Positions 1-8,259 of a DNA stretch of 23,043 nucleotides are shown here, piece after piece. Each line of letters begins with the position of its first letter. Position 1 is the stretch's first letter. A program made the position numbers and the translations under genes. Below the pieces are notes generated by a model, which was not told the DNA's origin, made no database searches, and saw nothing but the letters and a program-made list of their open reading frames with translations. Source of the DNA: 2-02-FULL-66-14 sp037443705 (GTDB lineage: Bacteria; Pseudomonadota; Gammaproteobacteria; Burkholderiales; SG8-39); contig JBBINV010000050.1 of the NCBI GenBank assembly GCA_037443705.1, positions 1 through 23,043 on the forward strand, given 5' to 3'.

Positions 1-1
1 C

Positions 2-874
2 ATCGTCGTCACGGTGCCGCCGGGCGGGGCGCCGGACATCGTGGCGCGCCTGCTCGCGGAGTCGCTCGCGCCCGCTCTCGGCCAGCCGGTGTTCGTGGAC
101 AACAAGCCCGGAGCGAACGGTTATGTCGCGGCGGCCGAAGTGGCGCGAAGCGAGCCCGACGGGCGCACGCTCCTGATTGCCGGCGATTCGCTTCTCGTCA
201 TCAATCCGCACCTGTACCGCGATGCCCCGGTCGACGTGAATCGCGAGCTCGCGCCGGTCGCCGCGCTCGCGCGCAGCACTTTCGTGCTCGTCGTTCACCC
301 TTCGCTTCCGGCCGCAAGCCTCGCGGAGTTCATCGCGCACGCGCGGCGCGCCGCGCCGCCGCTCGCTTACGGCGCCGCCGGGCACGGCAGCCAGCACCAT
401 CTGACGATGGAAAGGCTCAAGCATGCGGCCGGGATCGACCTGCTCCGCGTACCGTACCGCGGCGGTGCTGCTGCGGTGGCGGCGACGGTCGCGGGCGAAG
501 TCCAGGCCACGATCGCCGGCGCGTCCGCGGCGCCGCTCGTGCGCGCAGGGAAGCTCCGCGCGATCGCCGTGACCGGCGCGGCGCGCTCGCCCTTCTACTC
601 GGACGTTCCCGCGGTAGCCGAGACATTCCCCGGCTTCGAAGTCGCGGTGTGGATCGGACTTTTCGCGCCGGCCGCCGTGCCGGAAGCCGTGCGCGCACGG
701 CTTCACGACGCGGTGGCGCAGTTTGTTGCGCAGCCGCGGACCGCGCGCCGGCTCGCCGACCTGGGAGGGCTCGTGCCGCTCGTGCTTTCGCCCGGCGAGC
801 TCCAGGACCTCATCCGGCGCGACACCGCCCACTACGGCGCGCTCGTGAAACGGATAGGATTGAAGCCCGAATGA
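2..874 (+). CDS. Bug/TctC-family tripartite tricarboxylate transporter receptor, 5'-partial
   Basis: This is a periplasmic solute-binding receptor of the Bug (TctC) family, which captures small organic acids for TTT-type uptake or serves as an orphan sensor. The frame is open from base 2. The visible start reads IVVTVPPGGAPDIVAR, the family's conserved first strand and loop, so the GTG at base 14 is an internal Val and the true start and signal peptide lie before the window. About 290 residues are present against a usual 320-330. Further family hallmarks are PVFVDNKPGANGYVAA, YGAAGHGSQHHLTMERLK and VPYRGGAAAVAATVAGEVQ. The stop codon overlaps the next gene's start (ATGA at 871-874), suggesting translational coupling. 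The ligand cannot be predicted, because the family is hugely expanded in Burkholderiales with varied substrates. Confidence 0.93.
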   Translation: MVVTVPPGGAPDIVARLLAESLAPALGQPVFVDNKPGANGYVAAAEVARSEPDGRTLLIAGDSLLVINPHLYRDAPVDVNRELAPVAALARSTFVLVVHPSLPAASLAEFIAHARRAAPPLAYGAAGHGSQHHLTMERLKHAAGIDLLRVPYRGGAAAVAATVAGEVQATIAGASAAPLVRAGKLRAIAVTGAARSPFYSDVPAVAETFPGFEVAVWIGLFAPAAVPEAVRARLHDAVAQFVAQPRTARRLADLGGLVPLVLSPGELQDLIRRDTAHYGALVKRIGLKPE

Positions 875-1743
875 AGCCGAGCGCCGTGGACGAGCCCCTC
901 GCCGAGAGCGCGCCGATGGCGCTCAAGCTTGCGCCCGCACTTTGCCGCCGCGATCCCGCGACGGGCGAATCCTGCGCCTGGAATCACGGCCCGTGGCAGT
1001 TCCTGCGGCTCGCGGGCCTCGCAATGACGCCCGTATACCAGGCGGACTTCTATCGCGAGGCGCTCGGCCGCGCCGCGGCGCGCGGTCCCGTCTCGCGCGT
1101 GCTCGTGTCGGCGGCCGCGGACTACGGCATGCTCGCGCACGCGCTCGCATTCCTGCGCGCGCTCGGTATCGAACCCGAAGTGACGGTCGTGGACCTGTGC
1201 GAGACGCCGCTCGCGCTCAACCGCTGGTATGCCGAACGCATGGGCGCCGCGGTGCGAACCGTGCGCGGCAACATCCTCGAGTATCGAGGCGAGCGGCCGT
1301 TCGACCTCGTCTGCACTCACTCGTTCCTCGGCCGCTTCACGCGCGCCGAGCGGCCGGGACTCCTCGAACGCTGGCGCGAGCTGCTGCGCCCCGGCGGCGC
1401 GGCGATCACGGTGAACCGCGTGCAGGACGTGGCGCGCGTGCGCTTCGGCGAGAAGGATGCGCGCGCGTTCCGGGATGCGGTCCTGCGCGCGGCCGCCGGG
1501 CTACCCGGCACGTTCCCGTACGACGCCGCCGAGCTTGCGCGGCAGCTCGAGGAGTACGCGCGCCACCCCGCGAGCAACCCGCTGCGCTCGCGCGAGGAAT
1601 TCCTCGAGCCGTTTCAGGCAGCCGGCTTCGAGATCGAGCACCTCTCGTGGGCCCCGATCGCGTCAGGCGCGCGGCGCGACCTCGCCGGCCCGCGCGTTCC
1701 GGGCGACGCCGAGTACGGCCACATCGTCGCCCTCAGGCGCTGA
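871..1743 (+). CDS. Class I SAM-dependent methyltransferase
   Basis: The 290-residue protein has a Rossmann-type methyltransferase layout. After an N-terminal helical part comes the motif I region (RVLVSAAADYGMLAHAL), then a strand ending in an acidic residue expected to bind the SAM ribose (VTVVDLCETPLALNRWYAERMG), then GNILEY, and FDLVCTHSFLGRF followed by LLRPGGAAITVNRV. Motif I lacks the textbook GxGxG. The form (S/G)AADY is one I associate with a recognisable methyltransferase subgroup, so I do not read it as inactivation. The start is the ATG that overlaps the Bug receptor stop, which keeps the start of the conserved region complete. The 3' end overlaps the convergent PaaK-like gene by 11 bases (1733-1743). 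The methyl acceptor is unknown. Confidence 0.85.
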   Translation: MKPSAVDEPLAESAPMALKLAPALCRRDPATGESCAWNHGPWQFLRLAGLAMTPVYQADFYREALGRAAARGPVSRVLVSAAADYGMLAHALAFLRALGIEPEVTVVDLCETPLALNRWYAERMGAAVRTVRGNILEYRGERPFDLVCTHSFLGRFTRAERPGLLERWRELLRPGGAAITVNRVQDVARVRFGEKDARAFRDAVLRAAAGLPGTFPYDAAELARQLEEYARHPASNPLRSREEFLEPFQAAGFEIEHLSWAPIASGARRDLAGPRVPGDAEYGHIVALRR

Positions 1744-3073
1744 CCTCGGAGACGAAGTCCTCGTACTTGCCGCCGGCGCCGCGGCCGATGCGCTCGCAGT
1801 AGGCGAACTGCACGCGAAATCCCGCCGGCAGCCGCGCGACGATGCGCTCGGCGAGCCGCCGCTCCTGCTCGGAGTCGAGCGGCCTCGCGACGACCAGGCG
1901 CGCTTCGATCAGATCGTAGGACTTCTGCACGAACTGGTGCTGCAGCACCGGCGCGATATCGGGAAAACCGCGCACGCCGAACGAGGGCCAGTAGCGCTCG
2001 CCACTCGCGGTGACGAGCGTGTTGCGCACCCGGCCGACGATGCGCTTGAGCACCGGGAGCCCGCGCCCGCACGCGCAGGGTTCTCCGACCTCCGCGAAAT
2101 CGCCCAGGTCGTAGCGCAGCAGCGGCATCGCGAAGTTGTGCAGGTCGGTGACCACGACGCGCCCGATTTCCCCGGGGGCGCAGGCGCGGCCCGAGTCGTC
2201 GAGCACCTCCACGATCAGGCTCTCGGCCTGCACGTGGTAGTGCTCGCTGCGCGGGCATTGGAGCGCGATATATCCCGCCTCCTGCGCCGAGTAAAGATCC
2301 GTGAGCGGCACGCCGAACGCCTCGCGGCAGAGCGCCCGCGTATCGGGATCGAGCAGCTCGCCGAACGCGCGCACCTCCGCGAGCCCTTGCAGGTGCACGC
2401 CGCGCGCGAGGCACGCGCGCGCGAGCTCGCGAAGGAGCGAGGGATAGGTGAGGAGGTACGCCGGCTGCTCGGCGAGCAGCCACTCCAGAATCGCCTCCAC
2501 GCTGCTCGCGGGGCTGCGCGCGACGCACGGGCCGGTCGCGAGGAGCCCGTGCGTGGCCGTTCCCCAGTCGCGCCCGGTACCTTCGCGCATGCCCTGCCGC
2601 ACCACCGCGAGCTTGCGCGAGAGGTCGCGCCCGTGCCAGGCGTGGTCGCGCAGCGTCAGCGCGCGCCAGAGGAGCGCCGTGAGATCGGTCTTCAGCAGCC
2701 GCACCGGCCGCCCGGTGGAGCCCGAGGTGCGCGTCTCCTTCGCCGCGCCGTGGCCGCGCGGGAGCCGCTCGCTCTTCAGCGCCTCGAAGCGCTCGAGCAG
2801 CTCCCGGCGCGATAGGATCGGCGTCTCACGAAGGCTCGCGAGACGCTCGCCACGATAGCGCGGCACGGTCTCGCGCGCGTGCTCGAGAAGCGCCTCGAGC
2901 TGCGCGTCCTGCGCCTCGCGAAGCCGCTCGGGCGGGAGCCACTGGCTCGCATCGAGCTGCAGCAGCAGCGCGAGCACCGCCGCGTCCGCCGGCGCCGGAA
3001 GCGCGGGCCACGTCACCCCGGGCAGCGCGCTGCGAACGCGCCATCCGGCCGCACCGCCGCCGGCGCGCTCCAT
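1733..3073 (-). CDS. PaaK-like adenylate-forming enzyme (phenylacetate-CoA ligase family)
   Basis: The 446-residue protein belongs to the adenylate-forming PaaK/CapK group, which activates carboxylates as acyl-adenylates and usually transfers them to CoA. The phosphate-binding loop is TRTSGSTGRPVRLL. The central segment YSAQEAGYIALQCP matches the aromatic-ATP-binding region, and LLRYDLGDFAEVGEPCACGRGLPVLKRIVGR carries the ribose-binding Asp and the typical Cys-x-Cys-Gly turn. The C-terminal small domain is present. The start has a strong ribosome site, GGAGG, nine bases upstream inside the end of the DUF169 gene, whose stop lies only six bases away, so the two are very likely co-transcribed. 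A true phenylacetate substrate is not supported, since no paa genes are nearby. A coenzyme F390 synthetase or polysaccharide-related paralogue is equally possible. Confidence 0.85.
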   Translation of the reverse strand: MERAGGGAAGWRVRSALPGVTWPALPAPADAAVLALLLQLDASQWLPPERLREAQDAQLEALLEHARETVPRYRGERLASLRETPILSRRELLERFEALKSERLPRGHGAAKETRTSGSTGRPVRLLKTDLTALLWRALTLRDHAWHGRDLSRKLAVVRQGMREGTGRDWGTATHGLLATGPCVARSPASSVEAILEWLLAEQPAYLLTYPSLLRELARACLARGVHLQGLAEVRAFGELLDPDTRALCREAFGVPLTDLYSAQEAGYIALQCPRSEHYHVQAESLIVEVLDDSGRACAPGEIGRVVVTDLHNFAMPLLRYDLGDFAEVGEPCACGRGLPVLKRIVGRVRNTLVTASGERYWPSFGVRGFPDIAPVLQHQFVQKSYDLIEARLVVARPLDSEQERRLAERIVARLPAGFRVQFAYCERIGRGAGGKYEDFVSEVSA

Positions 3074-3079
3074 GCGCGC

Positions 3080-3853
3080 CTACCTCCGGTCCGGGTAGCT
3101 CACCGCCATCCCGGCGCGTACGTCCTGCTGGATGCCGTACTGCGGGAAGGGATGCCGCAAGCCGTTCTTCGCGAGCGCCTCCATCCCGGCGATCGCCTTC
3201 GGAAGGTGCTCCGGCGCAAGCGCCATCAGCATCTCGTCGTCGAGCACGCCGCCGTAGCGCCGCTCCGCGAAACAGGGTATCGACAGGCTGGGCTCGCGCG
3301 TGACGAGCGCGCGGCCCCACGAGTCCGCGCACGCCGATTCGCCCACCACGCTCCAGTCGAAGCGCCGGTAGCCGGACCACTGCAGTCCGTTGATGAAGTA
3401 GATCATCGCGCCGGGCGTCGCGTAGAAGAGCGCGATGTCCGGAGGATCCAGCCGTCCGAAGGCAAGCGGCGCCACGGCGAGCGCCTCGTACCTTCCCGTT
3501 GGCACGCAGTTCATCGCACGCTGGTGCGCCCCGGCGTCTTCCAGCGTCGCGAACCACACGCCTTTCATGTGAGCGCCGGAGCGCCATTTCTCGTCCTGGC
3601 CTCCGAGGCCCACGACCGAGCGGCACTGGTCGCCCACCAGGTCCTCCGCGGTCACGCCCACGGTCCAGCCGAGGCGCGCCGCCTGCGCCACGATCCGGTC
3701 GAGCGTGTGCACGCTCGCCTTGGGCCTTCGGATCTTCGGCACCGCCTCCATGGCGGCCCGGGTCTCGAACAACTTCATGCCGAAGGGAATCGCGCGCAGC
3801 CTGAGCAGCCGCTCGAGGTCCGCGACGATTGCCGTCCAGTCGTGATTGCTCAT
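3080..3853 (-). CDS. DUF169 family protein
   Basis: The 257-residue protein matches the DUF169 (ArCR) family of unknown biochemical role. The N-terminus has the family's opening, LRLRAIPFGMKLFE. Further on are a Cys-containing GDQCRSVVGLG, then DIALFYATPGAMIYFINGLQW, a conserved Cys in ESACADSW, and IPCFAERRYGGVLDDEMLMAL, the family's most typical C-terminal block. I chose ATG 3853 because it starts just before the conserved region and overlaps the upstream small gene's stop as ATGA (3850-3853). An upstream in-frame start at 4009 would add an arginine-rich, non-homologous stretch. It probably forms a transcription unit with the truncated Rrf2-like gene before it and the PaaK-like gene after it. 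Its conserved cysteines suggest metal or thiol chemistry, but that is inference. Confidence 0.85.
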   Translation of the reverse strand: MSNHDWTAIVADLERLLRLRAIPFGMKLFETRAAMEAVPKIRRPKASVHTLDRIVAQAARLGWTVGVTAEDLVGDQCRSVVGLGGQDEKWRSGAHMKGVWFATLEDAGAHQRAMNCVPTGRYEALAVAPLAFGRLDPPDIALFYATPGAMIYFINGLQWSGYRRFDWSVVGESACADSWGRALVTREPSLSIPCFAERRYGGVLDDEMLMALAPEHLPKAIAGMEALAKNGLRHPFPQYGIQQDVRAGMAVSYPDRR

Positions 3854-4038
3854 GCGCCGAACTCTAGCAGCAAACGCACGACCTTCATCAGGTGGTTCGC
3901 CGAGATGCCGCAGGCCGCGGCGATCTGCTCGCTGGTCGCCAGCGGGCCGGGCGCCGTGCCAGGGTGGATCGGCAGGCGCAGGAGTGTGCGCGTCGTGCAC
4001 GCGGCGCAAGCGGCGTTAGTATTCGTCTTTTCGGACAT
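3850..4038 (-). pseudogene. Truncated Rrf2-family regulator (HTH only, 62 aa)
   Basis: This small frame encodes 62 residues. The C-terminal half, LATSEQIAAACGISANHLMKVV, is a close match to the winged-helix DNA-binding region of Rrf2/NsrR-type regulators (consensus like IAEIAEAYGISRNHLMKVV), preceded by an IHPG that fits the family's LAxHPG. It stops directly after the recognition helix, so the wing, the dimerisation helix and the Fe-S cysteines are missing. Normal members are about 140-160 residues. The N-terminus also looks shortened (TTRTLLRL where TxRTDYALRxLxYL is usual). A good ribosome site (GGAG, seven bases before ATG 4038) and the ATGA overlap with the DUF169 gene show it may still be translated. 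I read it as a remnant, possibly retained as a leader for DUF169. A mini-regulator is the alternative. Confidence 0.6.
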
Positions 4039-4056
4039 CGAATCTCCGTTCCAGGC

Positions 4057-4947
4057 ATGACTGACTCGCCGCGCGCCGGGCCGGTGCGTCTGCTCCGGAG
4101 CGCCAACGGCGGGCGCTACCCGAGCGCGAACGCGGTGTACGTAGAGAGTGCGGGCGTGCTGATCGACACCGGCACCGATCGCGAGCAGCTCGAGGCGCTC
4201 GTCAAAGGTCCCGGCGTGCGCGAGGTGTGGCTGTCGCACTGGCACGAGGACCATATCGCCAACCTCGACCTTTTCGAGGGCGTGCCGCTGCGGCAGATGA
4301 GGGTCGAGGCGCCGCCCCTCGCCGATCTCGAGACGTTCATGGACTGGTACGGGTTCGACGACGCGGCGGTGCGCGGCGCCTGGCGCAAGGATCTGGTGGA
4401 GACCTGGCGGTTTCGTCCCCGCCGTGCAACGGCGTATCTCGAAGCCGGAGAGGTGATCGACCTCGGCGCGTGCACGGTCGAGGTGCTGCACACGCCCGGA
4501 CACACGCCGGGCAACGTCTCGTTCTGGTTTCGCGAGCCGGGCGCGGTGTTCACCAACGATTACGACCTCACCCGATTCGGCCCGTGGTACGGGGACCGCG
4601 ATTCGTCCATCGAGGACACGATCGCCTCGTGCGAGCGGCTGCGTGCGCTCCCGGCGAGCGTCTGGATGACGAGCCACGGCGAGGGCTTCTACGGGGCCGA
4701 CGAAGCGCCGGCACTGTTCGACCGCTACCTCGCGGTGATCGGGACGCGCGAGTCGAAGCTGCTCGAGTATCTGTCGGCGCCGCGCACGCTCGCCGAGATC
4801 ACGGATCAGTGGATCGCGTACTGGAAGCCGCGCGAGCCGCTCGCCTTCTACCGCTGGGCCGAACGCGCGCTCATGGGCAAGCACCTCGAGCGCCTGCGGC
4901 GCCAGGGCGCTGTCGCCTTCGAGGCCGGGCGCTGGCGCCGCGCATGA
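4057..4947 (+). CDS. MBL-fold metallo-hydrolase
   Basis: The 296-residue protein is a metallo-beta-lactamase-fold hydrolase with a dinuclear metal centre. The metal motif is SHWHEDHIANLDLF (HxHxDH), the next ligand is in LHTPGHTPGNVSFW, the bridging Asp is in VFTNDYDLTRFGPW, and the last His is in MTSHGEGFYG. After the catalytic domain a roughly 60-residue tail (LEYLSAPRTLAEITDQWIAYW to VAFEAGRWRRA) resembles the small winged-helix appendage seen in LACTB2-like MBL hydrolases. ATG 4057 gives a start just before the first beta strand. No strong ribosome site is visible. Its start is only 18 bases from the divergent truncated Rrf2 gene. Ten bases separate it from the ThDP enzyme, so the two form a likely operon. 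The substrate is unknown; thioesters or lactones would fit an acid-metabolism setting. Confidence 0.9.
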   Translation: MTDSPRAGPVRLLRSANGGRYPSANAVYVESAGVLIDTGTDREQLEALVKGPGVREVWLSHWHEDHIANLDLFEGVPLRQMRVEAPPLADLETFMDWYGFDDAAVRGAWRKDLVETWRFRPRRATAYLEAGEVIDLGACTVEVLHTPGHTPGNVSFWFREPGAVFTNDYDLTRFGPWYGDRDSSIEDTIASCERLRALPASVWMTSHGEGFYGADEAPALFDRYLAVIGTRESKLLEYLSAPRTLAEITDQWIAYWKPREPLAFYRWAERALMGKHLERLRRQGAVAFEAGRWRRA

Positions 4948-4957
4948 CCCGGCCGCG

Positions 4958-6611
4958 ATGAAGCTCACGGGCCGGAGCGCGTTCCTGCGCATCCTCGAGG
5001 ACGAGGGGGTGACCCACCTCTTCGGCAATCCCGGCACGACCGAGCTTGCGATCATGGAAGCGGTGCCGGACCACCCGCAGCTGCGATTCGTCCTCGGGCT
5101 TCACGAGTCGGTGGTGATCGGCATGGCCGACGGCTTCGCGCGCGCCTCCGGGCGCCTCGCGGCGGCGAACGTCCACGTCGCGCCGGGGCTCGGCAACGCG
5201 ATGGGCGCGCTCTTCAACGCGAAATTCTCCGGCTCGCCGATCATCGTCACCGCGGGGCAGCAGGAGCAGGGGCACGGCCTTCGCGAGCCGCTGCTCTACG
5301 CGCCGCTCGTGCCGCTCGCGCAGCCGCTCGTCAAATGGGCGGTCGAGGTGACGCGCGCCGAGGACCTGCCGCTGGTGCTGCGGCGCGCGGCCAAGGTCGC
5401 GGCGGCGCCGCCCGCCGGCCCGGTATTTGTCTCGCTGCCGGGCGACGTGCTGGAAGCCGAAGCCGAAATGGATCTCGGCCGCCGCACCCGCGTGGATGCG
5501 CGCACGCGCCCCGCCGACGAAGCGCTCGCGCGGCTCGCCACGCGGCTGCTGTCCGCGCGCAATCCCGCGATCCTCGCCGGAAAGGAGCTCGCCGAGCGCG
5601 ACGCGTTCGGCGAGGCGGCGGAGCTCGCCACGCTCCTCGGCGCAGGCGTGTTCGGCGAGCCCGTGCCCTACTGCGCGCCGTTTCCCAGCGAGCACCCGGC
5701 GTACCTGGGCGCGCTCACGCGCAACCAGAAGGCGGTGCGCGCCGCGCTCGAGCCCTTCGACCTGCTGCTCGTACTCGGCGCCGACCTGCTGCGCATGTCG
5801 GTCTACAGCCCGGTCGATCCGCTGCCGCCGGGCATGGCGGTGCTGCACGTGAGCGAGCGCGACTGGGAGCTCGGCAAGAACAACCCCGTCGACCTCGCGC
5901 TTCGCGCCGATGCGAAGGAAACGCTTGCCGCGTTGTTGCCGTTGATAAGGAAGAATCAACATGGTCCCGCCGCGCAGGAGCGGCTCGCGGCGCTCGCGCC
6001 GCGCAACTGGTCGGCGCAGCGGGACAAAGCGCGCCTGGCCGCGCTCGAAGCCGCCGAAGAAAAGCCGATCGACCCGCGCTTCCTCATGCTGCGCATTGCC
6101 GAGAGCCTGCCGCGCGACGCGGTGGTGCTGGACGAAGGGCTCACTTCATCTGCGACGCTGTCCGCACTGCTGCCGCTTCGCGACCGCCAGGGCTTCTACG
6201 GCCTCGCGAGCGGGGGGCCTGGGGTTCGCGCTGCCTGGCGCGATTGGCGCGAGTCTCGCCCTTCCCGGCCGCCCGGTGCTTGCGGTCGCGGGCGACGGCT
6301 CGGCGATGTACGGCATCCAGGCGCTCTGGAGCGCGGCGCACCTCAAGCTCCCGGTCACCTACGTGATCGCCAACAACCGCAGCTACCGCATCCTCAAGGA
6401 GCGCCTCGTCTCGATGCGCGGCAGCGACCGCTTCGTTGGCATGGACCTGCGCGACCCGGAGATCGACTTCGCGCGCCTCGCGCAGTCGATGGGCGTTCCC
6501 GCGCGCCGCGTGACCGACCCGCAGGACGTGGTGCCGGCGCTGCGCGAAGCGCTCGCGAGCGGTGCCCCGCGCCTGCTCGAGGTCATGGTCGCCGACGGCT
6601 TCGGCGGCTAG
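4958..6611 (+). CDS. ThDP-dependent 2-oxoacid decarboxylase, benzoylformate-decarboxylase-like, frameshifted
   Basis: This thiamine-diphosphate enzyme of the acetolactate synthase/benzoylformate decarboxylase superfamily decarboxylates or carboligates 2-oxoacids. The PYR domain opens with THLFGNPGTTELAIME; Glu50 (GLHES) should activate ThDP, and His73 in NVHVAPGLGNAMGALFNA aligns with the catalytic His of benzoylformate decarboxylase. The central domain follows. The PP domain carries GDGSAMYGIQALWSAAHLK and IANNRSYRIL, the ThDP/Mg motif. The reading frame breaks at 6212-6217: a run of six G gives SGGPGVRAAW, whereas five G would give SGGLGFALPGAIGA and continue without interruption to TAG 6611, for about 550 residues. 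The first frame is therefore real to about 6217 and the third afterwards. An assembly error in the G run is the simplest explanation; true inactivation is possible. Confidence 0.88.
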
Positions 6612-6623
6612 CCGAGAGCCGCC
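6603..6623. terminator. Hairpin at the convergent gene ends, possible bidirectional terminator
   Basis: GGCGGC (6603-6608) can pair with GCCGCC (6618-6623) around a nine-base loop that contains the ThDP gene's TAG stop. It sits between two convergent genes (stops at 6611 and 6641). No T tract follows on either strand, so the evidence is only the GC stem and its position. Confidence 0.3.
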
Positions 6624-6640
6624 ACGGGGGCGCGGCATGC

Positions 6641-8254
6641 TCAGCCGCTGCGCAAGCCCGTGACCCGCGCCCAGAGAATCGCCAGCATCGGCGCCGCGAA
6701 GCCGATCGCCGTGGCCGCGATCAGAAGCTCGCCGAGCTGGCCGTAGTCGGCCGGCACCCGGACCGCGCCGCTCGCCGGATCCTTCACCTCCCGCGTCACC
6801 ACCCACGCGGCGTTCAGGTACTTCGTGCCGAGCTGCGAGGCCGAGAGCGCAAGGTTCGTGAACGAGGCCATCACCGCGAAGTACGTCGCCTTCAGCTTCT
6901 CGGGCGCCGAGTTCGCGATCCAGGCGAGCATCGGCACCATCGCGATCTGCCCGAGCGGAGACTCGAGCGCGGTGTTGACGAGCGCGATGAAGCGCGCATC
7001 GACCACGCCGCCGGTGCGCGCGGCGGTCCATTCGTGCAGCCCGTAGTACATCCCGACGTACGGAAGCGTGAGCAGCGTCCCCGCGACCGTGAGCGCACCC
7101 ACGACGTAAGCGATCGAGCGCTCGGCCATGAAGCGCCGGAAAAGGAACAGGCCCGCAAGCGTGAGCACGCTGGAAAGCAGCGACAGCACTGCGATGAACT
7201 GCTGGTCGAAGCCGAGCACGTCGATCTGCCACCAGGTCGCGCCCGCGCCCGGGCCGGGCACCGCGCGGAACACGTAGATCACCACCGCGGTGCCCACGAG
7301 CGTCGCGCGCGCCTCGAGCGAGAGCTCGCGCACCAGCCGCGTCATCAGGAACACGACGATCGCCATCGAGCCGCCGAACACGATCTCCTCGGCGAATCGC
7401 ACGCCGCCGAGCCCCACCGCGAGCGACACCGCCGCGAATGCGAGCCCGCCGCCGAGGATCCACCAGTTGACGGGAGGAGGATCGGGCCGCGCGAACAGAA
7501 GGGCCTGGATTTTCTCGGGTGAAAAGCCTTTCTTCTCGAGACCCTTCGCGTCGCGCCTGCGTATCCACCCCGCGAGCAGCACTCCGAGAACCGACACCGC
7601 GGGAATCGCGAGCGCATAGATGTGCACGTCGCGATAGACGGCGGCCTTGGCGGCCTCGGGAAGCGCGCCCACGCCACGAAGGAGATACACGTTCACCAGC
7701 GCGACCAGAACGCCGCCGCCGACGATCGCGACCCGCCCCAGCGTCTGCATGGTGGTGTTCATGAGCCGTCGCGTCTCGGGGTCGAGCGGGCGGCCGGACT
7801 CGTCCGCGCGCGGCACGGCTTCCACCGTCATCGCGTCGGCGACTACGTCCTGGAGCACGTAGCCGACCGGCGAAAGGAGCGCGGCGAGCACGTACCAGGC
7901 CTCCGCCGGCATCACGGCGCGCATCGCCGAGGGATCGGCCAGCAACCCGACCATGATGAGCAGGCTTGCCGCGATCAGACCCGCGCCCAGATACACGAAA
8001 CCCGCCTTGTGGCGCCAGGCGAGGTCCACCAGGTGCCCGAGCGGCATCTTGAGCGCCCAGGGAAGCCCCGCCCAGAACCCGAGCGCGGCCAGGAACTCGG
8101 CCGATAGGCCGAGGTACTCCTTTACGAAAAACGTTCCTACGATCGCGGTGAGGCCCGAGACCCCCGCCGCCACATACACCATGAGCGGCGGCAGGTATGA
8201 GAGCCGCATCTCGCGGCCGAGCTCGAGGATGTTCCGGTCGATCCAGCGCCGCAC
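6641..8254 (-). CDS. MFS transporter, folate-biopterin transporter (BT1)-like
   Basis: The 537-residue polytopic inner-membrane protein has about twelve hydrophobic segments, starting with YLPPLMVYVAAGVSGLTAIV. The segment PVGYVLQDVVADAMTVEAV resembles the BT1/FBT signature DVVxDSxVxE. A late block, GQIAMVPMLAWIANSAPE followed by KLKATYFAVMASFTNLALS, resembles the family's LAARLCPxGVEATLFALLMSISN. A long charged loop after TM6 (RRRDAKGLEKKGFSPEKIQ) is typical of MFS halves. I chose GTG 8254, five bases after the hydrolase stop, because RWIDRNILELGREMRLSYLPP looks like an amphipathic lead-in; ATG 8209 is the alternative. It is the last gene of the kinase-led minus-strand operon. The substrate is not predictable; folate or pterin transport is only a family association. 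Confidence 0.8.
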   Translation of the reverse strand: MRRWIDRNILELGREMRLSYLPPLMVYVAAGVSGLTAIVGTFFVKEYLGLSAEFLAALGFWAGLPWALKMPLGHLVDLAWRHKAGFVYLGAGLIAASLLIMVGLLADPSAMRAVMPAEAWYVLAALLSPVGYVLQDVVADAMTVEAVPRADESGRPLDPETRRLMNTTMQTLGRVAIVGGGVLVALVNVYLLRGVGALPEAAKAAVYRDVHIYALAIPAVSVLGVLLAGWIRRRDAKGLEKKGFSPEKIQALLFARPDPPPVNWWILGGGLAFAAVSLAVGLGGVRFAEEIVFGGSMAIVVFLMTRLVRELSLEARATLVGTAVVIYVFRAVPGPGAGATWWQIDVLGFDQQFIAVLSLLSSVLTLAGLFLFRRFMAERSIAYVVGALTVAGTLLTLPYVGMYYGLHEWTAARTGGVVDARFIALVNTALESPLGQIAMVPMLAWIANSAPEKLKATYFAVMASFTNLALSASQLGTKYLNAAWVVTREVKDPASGAVRVPADYGQLGELLIAATAIGFAAPMLAILWARVTGLRSG

Positions 8255-8259
8255 CGGCG

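Noticed and set aside
6212..6217. Programmed frameshifting in the ThDP gene.
   Set aside because: There is no clear stimulatory structure or internal ribosome site by eye, and this family is not known to use it. An indel in a homopolymer is simpler.
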